Positions 45,476-53,736 of a stretch of 64,000 nt of DNA are shown here, piece after piece. Origin of the DNA: Amycolatopsis aidingensis (GTDB lineage: Bacteria > Actinomycetota > Actinomycetes > Mycobacteriales > Pseudonocardiaceae); the NCBI RefSeq assembly GCF_018885265.1, contig NZ_CP076538.1:3508001-3572000 (forward strand). The letters are read 5' to 3'. Below the pieces are notes generated by a model. It searched no databases, was not told the DNA's origin, and was given only the letters and a program-made list of their open reading frames with translations. Position 1 is the stretch's first letter; the number at the start of each line of letters is the position of its first letter. Made by a program: the position numbers and the translations under genes.

Positions 45476-47299
45476 TCACTCGTACATCGACTCGATCGTC
45501 TCGGCGTACCGCTCCTCGATGACCTTCCGCCGCAGGCTCAGCTTCGGGGTCAGCTCGCCGGACTCGGCGGTCCACGGTTGCGCCAGCACCTGGTACTTCT
45601 TCACCTGTTCCACCCTGGCGAGCGCGGAGTTCGCCTGCTCAACGGCCTGGTCCAGCGCGGCGCGGACCTCGGGGTGCCGGGACAGCGCGCTCAGCTCGGT
45701 CGCCGCGATGCCGTTGGCCCGCGCCCAGGCCGGAGCCGTCTCCTCGTCGAGGACCAGCAGGGCGGTGAGGTAACGGCGCTTCTCGCCGATGGCGACGGCC
45801 TGCGCGATCAGGGGATGCGACCGCAGCAAGGACTCGATCTTCGTCGGCGCGATGTTCTTGCCGCCTGCGGTGATGATGAGCTCCTTCTTGCGGTCGGTGA
45901 TCGAGACGATGCCCCGGTCGTCGATCGTGCCGATATCGCCGGTCGGCAGCCAGCCATCCTGGTCGGTCGCGGGCTCCAGCTCGCCGTCGGTGCCGAGGTA
46001 TCCGGGAAAGACCACGGGACCGCGCACGAGCAGCTCCTGGTCGGCGGCGAGCATGACCTCGACGCCCGGTCCCGGTCGCCCGACGGACCCCAGGGCGAAC
46101 ACCTCAGGGGTGCTCACCGTGGCCGCTCCGGTGGTCTCACTCAGCCCCCACACCTCGTAGACCGACGTCCCCAGGCTCGCAAGGAACTCCAGTACGGCGG
46201 CGGGGATCGGCGCCGCCCCGCTGAAGGCCCGCTCACATTCGTCCAGCCCGATGGCCGCCCGGATCGGCCGCAGCACCTGCTCGTCCAGCCGGTCCCGCCG
46301 GTCCAGCAGGTCGGCGGGAACATCCGCACCGGCGGACCGCAGCCGGAACACCTGCGCGGCGAGTTCCCGCGCCTGCGCCACCGCGGCGGCTCGCTCCCCG
46401 GTCAGTGTGTCGAGCCGGGCCCGCAGACCGGCGGCCAGCTTCTCCCACACGCGCGGGACGCCGAAGAACCCGTTCGGGCGCACGGCGAGCAGCGTCGGCA
46501 GCAGTTGCGCCGGGTCCGGGCAGATCGTGACGTGCCCGGCATTGCAGATCGGCAGGTAGATTCCGAGCACCCGCTCGGCGATATGCGCCAGGGGCAGGTA
46601 GGCCACCGACCGCGGATGTTCGGACGTGGTGACCAGGCGGTCCTGCATCAGGGACTCGTGAATCACGTTGCGGTGGGACAGCACCACACCCTTGGGTTCG
46701 CCCGTGGTGCCGGAGGTGTAGACGACGGTCAGCGGCTGGTCCGGCGTGGCCGTGTCGGTGAGCTTCTCGAACGTCGCGCCGACCTCGCCGGCCTCGGCCT
46801 CGCCGCGCAGGTCCGCATAGCTGACGAAGCGCCGGTCGCCTGCCGGAACGATCTCGGGGTCGAGGACGACGATCGCCCGCAGCTGGGGTAGCTCGGGCAG
46901 CACTGGTTGCCAGCGGCGCAGTTGCTCCCTGCCCTCCAGCACGAGGGTCGTTGCCGCGCTGTGCTGGGCGACGAAGCGGATCTGCTCGCTGCTGAGGGTG
47001 TCGTAGGTGCTGCATGGCAGGGCGCCGAGGTGGGCCGCCGCCAGATCGACGATCCAGTGTTCCGGCCGCTTGGACATGGCGATCAGCATCCGGTCGCGCG
47101 GCCGGAGCCCGAGTGCGGAGAGGCCGCGGCTGAGCACCGCGACCTCGGAGCGCAGCCGCGACCAGGTCAGTGTGGTCGCGTCCGGACCGATGCCACTGGT
47201 GAGCGCGGGATGGTCGGGGAACTGCCTGGCGTTGTGGCGCAACAGTCCGGCGATCGTCAGTCCCTCGACGGCGTGGTGTAGCTGCTCTGCTGCGGTCAC
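45476..47299 (-). CDS. Long-chain acyl-CoA synthetase (AMP-binding)
   Basis: This 607-residue ANL-superfamily ligase has the P-loop motif VYTSGTTGEPKGVVLSHRN near residue 190, VWGLSETTG near 360, TGDIGTIDDRG near 440 and DRKKELIITAGGKNIAP near 460, all typical of FadD15-like long-chain acyl-CoA synthetases. It activates fatty or isoprenoid acids to CoA thioesters with ATP. I chose the GTG at 47297-47299, preceded by GAAGGGAAC; an upstream extension overlaps the divergent promoter. It is the first gene of a two-gene unit with acyl-CoA dehydrogenase, sharing its control region with lcp. Confidence 0.9.
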   Translation of the reverse strand: MTAAEQLHHAVEGLTIAGLLRHNARQFPDHPALTSGIGPDATTLTWSRLRSEVAVLSRGLSALGLRPRDRMLIAMSKRPEHWIVDLAAAHLGALPCSTYDTLSSEQIRFVAQHSAATTLVLEGREQLRRWQPVLPELPQLRAIVVLDPEIVPAGDRRFVSYADLRGEAEAGEVGATFEKLTDTATPDQPLTVVYTSGTTGEPKGVVLSHRNVIHESLMQDRLVTTSEHPRSVAYLPLAHIAERVLGIYLPICNAGHVTICPDPAQLLPTLLAVRPNGFFGVPRVWEKLAAGLRARLDTLTGERAAAVAQARELAAQVFRLRSAGADVPADLLDRRDRLDEQVLRPIRAAIGLDECERAFSGAAPIPAAVLEFLASLGTSVYEVWGLSETTGAATVSTPEVFALGSVGRPGPGVEVMLAADQELLVRGPVVFPGYLGTDGELEPATDQDGWLPTGDIGTIDDRGIVSITDRKKELIITAGGKNIAPTKIESLLRSHPLIAQAVAIGEKRRYLTALLVLDEETAPAWARANGIAATELSALSRHPEVRAALDQAVEQANSALARVEQVKKYQVLAQPWTAESGELTPKLSLRRKVIEERYAETIESMYE

Positions 47300-47397
47300 T
47301 GGTTGGTTCCCTTCCCTCGCCTCGCCGGGGACCCGATCGGAAGTTGTGGAGAGTTTGGCCGGTACCCCTCGTTTTTCGTCCCGACTTGTGCTCTCAT

Positions 47398-47433
47398 TGA
47401 TACGCAGCGCCCTAGTGCGTATCAGCGTATCAA
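47398..47433. promoter_or_regulatory. Operator in the lcp / acyl-CoA ligase divergent promoter
   Basis: TGATACGCA (47398-47406) and TGCGTATCA (47416-47424) form a perfect 9-bp inverted repeat with a 9-nt gap. A third half-site CGTATCA follows at 47426-47432. The same TGATACG half-site recurs before the second lcp gene and the TetR gene, so this is very likely the binding site of that regulator. Confidence 0.75.
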
Positions 47434-47467
47434 CCAGGTGTTCGCGACTCAAGGAGGAGTTGAGACC

Positions 47468-48691
47468 ATGGATGAGCTCAGCAGGCGGAGGATGCTGATG
47501 ACAGGCGGCGCGCTGGGCGCCCTCGGTGCGCTGACGGTGGCCGCTCCGGCCCAGGCTCGTCCACTGTGGACGTGGTCACCGCGGGGGTCGGTTGCGGGCG
47601 CCGGGACGGGTGCCGACCCGCGGTGGGTGTGGGATGCCGAGGCGGATCCGCTGGTGGCCTCGCTGCTGGACCGGGGCGATGTGCCCAGGGTCAACGAGTT
47701 GCTGCGGACCTGGACGAAGAACGGCCAGCCGTTGCCGGACGGCCTGCCCGCGGACCTGCGCGACTTCATGGAGCGGGCACGCCAGCTGCCGGCGTGGGCC
47801 GATCAGGGCAAGCTGGCCACCGCGGTGGAGTTCAACGAGAAACGCGGGCTCTATCTCGGCGTGTTGTACGGGCTGGCCAGCGGCATGATGAGCACGGTCA
47901 TTCCCAAGGAGGCTCGCGCGGTCTACTATTCGCAGGGCGGCGCGGATATGAAGGACCGTATTTCCAAGACCGCCAAACTGGGATACGACATCGGGTCCAG
48001 GAATGCTTACCAGCCCGATGGCGAAATGATCGTGACCTGCGTCAAGACCCGGCTGGTGCACGCGGCCGTGCGGCACCTGCTGCCGCAGTCCCCGCACTGG
48101 AACGGCGCCGCCGAGGAAGAGATTCCGATCAGCCAGCGCGACATGATGGTCACCTGGCACAGTCTGCCCACCACCGTCATGCAGAAGCTGACCGCGTGGG
48201 AGGTGCCGATCCCGGCTGCGGAGTCCGAAGCGTTCCTGCACTCCTGGCAGCTGGGCGCGCATATGCTCGGCATCGAGGACGAGTACATCCCCGCGTCCTG
48301 GGACGAGGCCAACGCCCAGGCCGAGCAGGTGCTGGACCCGGTGCTGGCGCCGACGCCGGAGGGGATCAGGCTGGCCGACATCCTGCTCGGCCTCGGCGCC
48401 GAACTCGACGGTGGCATCCTCAGCAGGGACATCCTGGGCGCGTTCACCCGGTACCTGCTCGGGGACCGGATCGCCGGATGGCTGGAGATCCCCAGGGAGC
48501 CGATCTGGGACCCGCTGCTCAGGGTGGCCTGGCCGCCTTTTGTGGCCGTGCGCGAGGGCCTGCTGCCGTTCCCGCTGGCGCCGGAGGCCTACTGGACCTT
48601 CGACGAGTTCCTGCGCAAGGCCGCGCTGCTCTTCCTGTCCGAGGCCCGGCCGATCAGCATCGAGATTCCGGAAGCCAACCGTCCGTTCTGA
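47468..48691 (+). CDS. lcp: Latex-clearing protein (rubber oxygenase), first copy
   Basis: This 407-residue secreted b-type haem dioxygenase cleaves poly(cis-1,4-isoprene) to oligo-isoprenoids with aldehyde and ketone ends. The N-terminus is a Tat signal (SRRRMLMTGGALGALGAL, cleavage near AQA). The residues known from Streptomyces K30 Lcp occur at identical positions: Glu148 (PKEAR), Arg164 and Lys167/Thr168 (KDRISKTAK), and haem ligand His198 (KTRLVHAAVRHLL). The length also matches. The ATG at 47468 follows AAGGAGGAG. It is preceded by a TGATACG palindrome and followed by a second lcp. Confidence 0.92.
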   Translation: MDELSRRRMLMTGGALGALGALTVAAPAQARPLWTWSPRGSVAGAGTGADPRWVWDAEADPLVASLLDRGDVPRVNELLRTWTKNGQPLPDGLPADLRDFMERARQLPAWADQGKLATAVEFNEKRGLYLGVLYGLASGMMSTVIPKEARAVYYSQGGADMKDRISKTAKLGYDIGSRNAYQPDGEMIVTCVKTRLVHAAVRHLLPQSPHWNGAAEEEIPISQRDMMVTWHSLPTTVMQKLTAWEVPIPAAESEAFLHSWQLGAHMLGIEDEYIPASWDEANAQAEQVLDPVLAPTPEGIRLADILLGLGAELDGGILSRDILGAFTRYLLGDRIAGWLEIPREPIWDPLLRVAWPPFVAVREGLLPFPLAPEAYWTFDEFLRKAALLFLSEARPISIEIPEANRPF

Positions 48692-48727
48692 AGGCCGGAC
48701 CTCCGCTTGTCGAGATACACGGCAACG

Positions 48728-48739
48728 TGATACGTATCA
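48728..48739. promoter_or_regulatory. Operator before the second lcp gene
   Basis: A perfect 12-bp palindrome TGATACGTATCA, followed by a partial third half-site CATATCA. It lies 37 bp before the second lcp start, in an 85-bp gap, and suggests this gene has its own regulated promoter in addition to read-through from the first. Confidence 0.72.
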
Positions 48740-48776
48740 TCATATCAAGACTTGTGGCTCAAGGAGGAGTCCGGGC

Positions 48777-49997
48777 ATGGCGGAACTGAGCAGGCGCAGG
48801 ATGTTGGCCTCCGGCGGAGCTTTGGGAGCGCTCGGCGCGCTGGGGATGGCGGCCCCGGCCCAGGCGCGTTCCCTGCTGGAGTGGACCTGGGCACCCAGCG
48901 GTTCGATTGCGGGTTACGGCGCGGGAAAAGAGCCGCGCTGGGTGTGGGACGAGGTGGCTGATCCGCTGGTCGCTTCGCTACTCGACCGTGGTGCGGTGCC
49001 CGAGGTCAACCGGTTGCTGTGGGACTGGACCCGGAACGACCAGCCGCTACCCGCGGGACTGCCCGCGGATCTACGGTCGTTCATGGAGCAGGCGCGGCAG
49101 CTTCCGCCGTGGGCGGACCGCCGGAAGCTGGAGCTCGCGGCCGAGTTCAACAAGGGCCGAGGGCTGTATCTCAACCTGCTCAACGGGGTGGGCGGTGGCA
49201 TCCTGGCCACCGCCATCCCGGACGAGGCGCGCTCGGTCTACTACTCCAAGGGCGGCGCGGACATGGAGGATCGCGTTGCCAAGACGAGCATCTTCGGATT
49301 CGCGGTCGGTTCGCTGAACGCCTATCGGCCGGATGGCACCTGCGTGGTCGAGGCCGTGAAAACCCGGCTGGTGCACGCGGCGGTCCGCCACCTGCTGCAG
49401 CAGTCCCCACATTGGACCGGCGACATCCCGATCAGCCAGGAGGACATGCTGGTCACCTGGCACACCCTGCCGACCTTCGCGATGCGCAAGATGCTCGAAT
49501 GGGAGGTGCCCATCACCCGCGCCGAGTCCGAGGCCTACCTGCACGTATGGCAGGTGACCGCGCATATGCTCGGCATCAGGGACGAGTACATCCCGGCCAC
49601 CTGGGAGGCGGCCTACGCCCAGTCCGACCAGGTCCTGCCCCGGAACATGGGGCCGACCCCTGAGGGTGTCGAGCTCACCGACATCCTGCTCGGCCAGCTC
49701 GCCGAGCAGACCAGCCCCGGCAGCATCAGCAGGCCGCTGTGCAACGCCCTCGCGCGGTACCTGGTCGGCGACCAGGTGGCCGACTGGGACGGCATCCCGC
49801 GCGAGCCGGTGTGGGACCGGCTGCTCCCGGTCGCCTGGCCGGCGTTGGTGAAGTTCCGGGAGGGCCTCATTCCGCTGCCGCTGGTACCGGAGGCGGCCTG
49901 GGTCCTGGACGAGGCCGCGCGGCAGTACATCCTGTTCTACCTCACCAAGGGCGAGGAGACGAAGATCGAGATCCCGACGACCAACCGGCCGAGCTGA
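48777..49997 (+). CDS. lcp: Latex-clearing protein (rubber oxygenase), second copy
   Basis: This 406-residue paralogue of the preceding gene has the same Tat signal (SRRRMLASGGALGALGAL) and the same haem-pocket residues shifted by two: Glu150, Arg166, Lys169/Thr170, His200. Most of the middle domain aligns without gaps, but the C-terminal third differs more (for example QLAEQTSPGSISRPL), so the duplication is not recent. The ATG at 48777 follows AAGGAGGAG. Different chain-length or access preferences of the two enzymes are possible. The molybdenum hydroxylase genes follow 4 bp after the stop. Confidence 0.92.
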   Translation: MAELSRRRMLASGGALGALGALGMAAPAQARSLLEWTWAPSGSIAGYGAGKEPRWVWDEVADPLVASLLDRGAVPEVNRLLWDWTRNDQPLPAGLPADLRSFMEQARQLPPWADRRKLELAAEFNKGRGLYLNLLNGVGGGILATAIPDEARSVYYSKGGADMEDRVAKTSIFGFAVGSLNAYRPDGTCVVEAVKTRLVHAAVRHLLQQSPHWTGDIPISQEDMLVTWHTLPTFAMRKMLEWEVPITRAESEAYLHVWQVTAHMLGIRDEYIPATWEAAYAQSDQVLPRNMGPTPEGVELTDILLGQLAEQTSPGSISRPLCNALARYLVGDQVADWDGIPREPVWDRLLPVAWPALVKFREGLIPLPLVPEAAWVLDEAARQYILFYLTKGEETKIEIPTTNRPS

Positions 49998-50001
49998 TCC
50001 G

Positions 50002-52302
50002 ATGGCGACGCGACCGGAAGGGGACGGCGACGGCAAGGCGATCGGGCGGCGGCGGTTCCTCGGGTACGTGGTGGCGGCTCCGACCGTGCTGGCCGCGGCC
50101 GAGCTCGGCGAGCCGTCCGCGGCAGGCGCCCAGCAACTGCCCACGCCGGAGCTCACCGAACTGCTCGACCTCAACGAGCTGATGACCACGGCGGCGCTGC
50201 CGACCTCGAACCTGATCACGGTCGAGGTCAACACCGACGGCACGGTGTCATTCGCGCTGCCGCGGGCCGAGGTGGGGCAGGGCATCACCACCTCGACGGC
50301 CATGCTGATCGCCGAGGAGCTGGACGTCCCGCTGGAACGAGTTGGGGTCACCCTCGCCGACGCCCGGCCGGAGCTGGTGTTCAACCAGCTCACCGGCGGG
50401 TCGAACACCACCTTCGCGACCTACACCCCGATCCGGGTCGCCGCCGCCATCGCCCGGCACCGGCTGCTGGCGGCCGCGGCAACCGAACTCGGCTCGCCGG
50501 TCACCGACCTGACCCTGACCGCCGGGGTGATCACCGATCGCGAGGGTGGCAGTATCGGCATCGGTGCCCTGGCGCGCAAAGGCGCGAGCACCCGCACCCG
50601 GCAGGTGTCCGTGCCGCTCAAGCCGCGGGAGGCCTTCACCGTCATCGGCAGGCCGCGCAACCGGATCGACGCGCTGGACGCGGTCACCGGGCGCAAGAAG
50701 TTCGCGATGGACCTCGACATCCCCGGCGCGAAACCGACGATGGTGTGCCGGCCGCCCACCATCAACGGCGAGGTCGGCTCGGTGACCAACCTCGCCGAGG
50801 TTCGCGCCATGCCGGGCGTCACCGATGTCGCGGTGATCGCATCCGGGGTCGCGGTGCGCGCCGAGACCTTCGGCCAGTGCGTGGACGCCGTGCGTGCCCT
50901 GCGAGTGTCGTGGAAACCCGGTACCGCGGAAGGAAAGTCGGACCAGACCGTGCTCCGCGAGCTGCGGGCCGCCGAACTGCCGATCGGGCCCCGCCCGCTG
51001 ACCCCGACCGTGGAAGGCACCTTCACCTTCTACTTCCGCAGCAACAGCGCGCTGGAACCGAACTGCGCGGTCGCCGACGTGCGCCCCGACCGCGCCGAGA
51101 TCTGGTCCTCGCTGAAATCCCCGATCGTCGCCCAGCAGGCCATCGCGGCCAAGCTGGGACTACCGCAGCACCGCGTCACGGTGCACGTCACCGAGGGCGG
51201 TGGTTCGTTCGGGCGCAAGCTGTTCTTCGACGCCGCGCTGGAAGCCGCCGAGGTGTCCCAGCGGATCGGCAAGCCGGTCAAGCTCATGTGGCACCGCGCC
51301 GACGACTCCCGCCAGGGCCGCGCCCATCCGATGTGCACCTCGCGGGTACGCGCTTCCTATCTCGGCGGCACCGTGCTCAGCTACCGGCAGCGGCACACCA
51401 GCGTCGCCACCGACCTCGGCCACGGGCTCGGCGAGATCATCACCGCCATGGCCGCGCGGCTGCCGGTGGGGGACGTCGGGTTCGCGCAGACCTTCTTCCA
51501 TCTCAGCCAGGCGATGTCCTATCAGTTCGGGTTCAGCAGCCAGCTGCTGAGCGAAACCGACAAGAGCTTCAACACCGGCAGTATGCGCAACGTCTACTCG
51601 CCCGACGTCACCTGTGCCAGGGAGCTCATCGTCGACCAGCTCGCCGCGCGGATGGGTAAGGACCCCTACCGGTTCCGGCAGGAGTTCCTCCGCGACGATC
51701 GTTGCCGTGCGGTACTGGACAAGGTGGCCGATGTCGGCGAATGGGGCAGGCCGATGCCCGCGGGCACCGCGCAGGGCATCGCCTTCCACGCCGAGTACCA
51801 CGCCGTCAGCGCCGCGCTGATGGAGATCGACTGCCGCCCGGACACGGTCAACCGGCCCATCCGCAACGGGGTGACCGGACCCAGGGTCACCAGGGCCGTC
51901 TTCGCCGTGGACGTCGGCCTCGCCGTCAACCCACGCGGCCTGGAAGCGCAGATGATGGGCTGTATCTCGGACGGCATCGCACTGGCGCTGACCTCCAGCC
52001 TGCACCTGCGCGACGGGCATTTCCTGGAGGCGAGCTGGGACAACTACTTCTACACCCGGCAGTGGAACACCCCGCCGGAGCTACGGATCATCGTCATGCC
52101 GGACACCTCCGGCAAACCCGGTGGTGCGGGGGAGCTGGGCGTGGCCGCGTCGATGGCGGCGGTGGCCTGTGCCTACGGCCGCGCCACCGGCACCATGCCC
52201 ACGAGCTTCCCGATCAACCATGGCACGCTCTCCTTCGAACCCAAACCGACCGTGCCGCCCGTCCCGCAGTCCCCGGCCGATGGCCGCGACCATGCCTGGT
52301 GA
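50002..52302 (+). CDS. Molybdopterin-binding aldehyde dehydrogenase subunit (OxiAB type)
   Basis: This 766-residue large subunit of a xanthine-oxidase-family enzyme is of the isoquinoline-oxidoreductase (IorB) branch. It has a Tat signal (GRRRFLGYVVAAPTVLAAAE), two molybdopterin domains with RAEVGQGITTSTAMLIAEEL near residue 90 and EGGGSFGRKLFFD near 400, and the catalytic glutamate in PGGAGELGVAAS near 712. In Streptomyces K30 a two-subunit enzyme of this kind (OxiA/OxiB) next to lcp oxidises the aldehyde ends of rubber fragments; the order here is the same. The start is 4 bp after lcp2. Confidence 0.88.
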   Translation: MATRPEGDGDGKAIGRRRFLGYVVAAPTVLAAAELGEPSAAGAQQLPTPELTELLDLNELMTTAALPTSNLITVEVNTDGTVSFALPRAEVGQGITTSTAMLIAEELDVPLERVGVTLADARPELVFNQLTGGSNTTFATYTPIRVAAAIARHRLLAAAATELGSPVTDLTLTAGVITDREGGSIGIGALARKGASTRTRQVSVPLKPREAFTVIGRPRNRIDALDAVTGRKKFAMDLDIPGAKPTMVCRPPTINGEVGSVTNLAEVRAMPGVTDVAVIASGVAVRAETFGQCVDAVRALRVSWKPGTAEGKSDQTVLRELRAAELPIGPRPLTPTVEGTFTFYFRSNSALEPNCAVADVRPDRAEIWSSLKSPIVAQQAIAAKLGLPQHRVTVHVTEGGGSFGRKLFFDAALEAAEVSQRIGKPVKLMWHRADDSRQGRAHPMCTSRVRASYLGGTVLSYRQRHTSVATDLGHGLGEIITAMAARLPVGDVGFAQTFFHLSQAMSYQFGFSSQLLSETDKSFNTGSMRNVYSPDVTCARELIVDQLAARMGKDPYRFRQEFLRDDRCRAVLDKVADVGEWGRPMPAGTAQGIAFHAEYHAVSAALMEIDCRPDTVNRPIRNGVTGPRVTRAVFAVDVGLAVNPRGLEAQMMGCISDGIALALTSSLHLRDGHFLEASWDNYFYTRQWNTPPELRIIVMPDTSGKPGGAGELGVAASMAAVACAYGRATGTMPTSFPINHGTLSFEPKPTVPPVPQSPADGRDHAW

Positions 52303-52317
52303 CCCGAGGAGATCCGA

Positions 52318-52794
52318 GTGCCCGAACACACCTTCCGCGTCAACGGCGAGCAGGTCACCGTCGACGTCGCCGAGGACGTGCGCCTGCTGTGGGTGCTGCG
52401 CGACCTGCTCGGTATCAACGGACCGAAGTACGGATGCGGTATCAACGTCTGCAAGGCGTGCACCAGCCACCTCAACGGCAAGGCGGTCAATCCTTGCGCG
52501 ATCCCGGTCGGAGATCTGGAGCCCACGGACGAGGTGACCACGATCGAAGGACTTCCGGCCACGGTCGGCGCGGAGCTGCACCCGATGCAGCGGGCATGGC
52601 TCGAGCACGACGTCGTCCAGTGCGGCTACTGCCAGCCCGGCCAGATCATGGCCGCCGTGGCACTGGTCCGCCGGGTCGCCGCGGAAGGCCGTGCCATCAC
52701 CGAAGCCGACCTGGACTCCCTGCGCAACATCTGCCGCTGTGGCACCTACTCCCGCATCCGGGAGGCGATCAAGTCAGGCGCCGCGAACATGTAG
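52318..52794 (+). CDS. [2Fe-2S] subunit of the molybdenum aldehyde dehydrogenase (OxiAB type)
   Basis: This 158-residue protein carries both cluster motifs of the family: the plant-ferredoxin-like CGINVCKACTSHLNGKAVNPC (about 40-60) and the C-terminal CGYC...CRCGTY (about 102-142). It has no signal peptide and would be co-exported with, or dock to, the Tat-dependent large subunit. The GTG at 52318 follows AGGAGAT and lies 15 bp after the large-subunit stop. It completes the electron path from the molybdenum centre. Confidence 0.92.
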   Translation: MPEHTFRVNGEQVTVDVAEDVRLLWVLRDLLGINGPKYGCGINVCKACTSHLNGKAVNPCAIPVGDLEPTDEVTTIEGLPATVGAELHPMQRAWLEHDVVQCGYCQPGQIMAAVALVRRVAAEGRAITEADLDSLRNICRCGTYSRIREAIKSGAANM

Positions 52795-52871
52795 GGCAGG
52801 GGTACGACGGTGGGCGGTGACTTCCTTGAGTGCCGCTGACACCGTTGTTACGCTGAGACAGCAAACGCATC

Positions 52872-52880
52872 TACGTATCA
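52872..52880. promoter_or_regulatory. Half-operator before the TetR gene
   Basis: TACGTATCA matches eight of the twelve bases of the perfect palindrome before lcp2. It lies 19 bp upstream of the TetR gene start and suggests autoregulation. Confidence 0.5.
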
Positions 52881-52898
52881 CGGAGCGAAAGGCCGATC

Positions 52899-53600
52899 GT
52901 GGACCCCGTACTGCCCGCCCTGCTGACGACCGAGGGCTCGGAGTCGTTGCTGGAGCGTGCGCTCGCCGACGCGCTCGACCCGGTCGACGAGGATGACGAG
53001 GTCGCCAAGCGCGTGCTCGACGCCGCCTACGAGCAGTTCTGCCGGATGGGCATCCGGCGGTCCACGATGGAGGATGTGGCCCGGCGGGCCGGGGTTTCCC
53101 GGATCACGGCCTACCGCCGGTTCGCCACCAAGGACACACTGGTCGAACACGTGGTACGACGCGAGTTCCGGCGGTACTTCGACCAGTTCCTGATCGACAT
53201 CCAGGAGGCCGAGACCGTCGCCGACCGGGTGGTGCTGGGATTCGCCAGCGCCCTGCAGGCGGTCCGGCGCAATCCGCTGATCGGTGGGCTGATGACCGCC
53301 GAACCCGATGTGCTCATCCCGTCCATGGTCAACGACGGCGGCCGGACGCTCGCCACCGTGCAGCGGTTCGTCGCGGGACAGCTGCGCCGCGAGCAGCGCG
53401 CGGGCAATGTCGCCGAGGAGGTGGACGTCGAGCTCGTCGCGGAGCTGATGACCCGGGTGTCCAGCTCGTTCCTGGTCACGCCGAGCCACGTCATCGATCT
53501 CGACGACGACGAGCAGGTGCGCACCGTCGCCCGGCGGTTCCTGGTGCCCATGCTGGAACCCGGCAGCGGCCTGCGGTCAGCCGGACCGTCGGTGAGCTAG
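52899..53600 (+). CDS. TetR-family regulator of the rubber-degradation locus (LcpR-like)
   Basis: This 233-residue regulator has a 35-residue N-terminal extension before the helix-turn-helix (STMEDVARRAGVSRITAYRRFATKDTLVEHV, about 55-85) and a helical effector domain. It follows the iron-sulfur subunit gene by 104 bp. TetR-type repressors next to lcp are known in rubber-degrading actinobacteria; the repeated TGATACG palindromes before lcp1, lcp2 and this gene support the same circuit. The GTG at 52899 follows GGAGCGAAAGG. The natural inducer is unknown but is presumably an oligo-isoprenoid. Confidence 0.85.
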   Translation: MDPVLPALLTTEGSESLLERALADALDPVDEDDEVAKRVLDAAYEQFCRMGIRRSTMEDVARRAGVSRITAYRRFATKDTLVEHVVRREFRRYFDQFLIDIQEAETVADRVVLGFASALQAVRRNPLIGGLMTAEPDVLIPSMVNDGGRTLATVQRFVAGQLRREQRAGNVAEEVDVELVAELMTRVSSSFLVTPSHVIDLDDDEQVRTVARRFLVPMLEPGSGLRSAGPSVS

Positions 53601-53672
53601 CGGGTTCGGCCTCCGCCTCGGCTCGGCGACCCTGGCCGGGACCGCGGCGCGCCGCGGTTCGCGCTGAACCCG
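53601..53672. terminator. Large GC-rich hairpin after the TetR gene
   Basis: CGGGTTC (53601-53607) pairs with GAACCCG (53666-53672). Inside is the perfect 18-bp palindrome ACCGCGGCGCGCCGCGGT (53641-53658). It begins at the base after the TetR stop, so a terminator is the simplest reading. Because a TerC-family gene follows, a metal- or pH-responsive leader was considered, but I saw no yybP-ykoY signature. Confidence 0.5.
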
Positions 53673-53736
53673 GCAGCCTGCAACGATATCCTCGCCGCGA
53701 GCACGGGATCGGTGACCGAGGATGGTTGGAGGCGTG

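Noticed and set aside
53601..53736. yybP-ykoY manganese riboswitch before the TerC gene
   Set aside because: A large hairpin is present but none of the conserved loop sequences; a terminator for the TetR gene is simpler.
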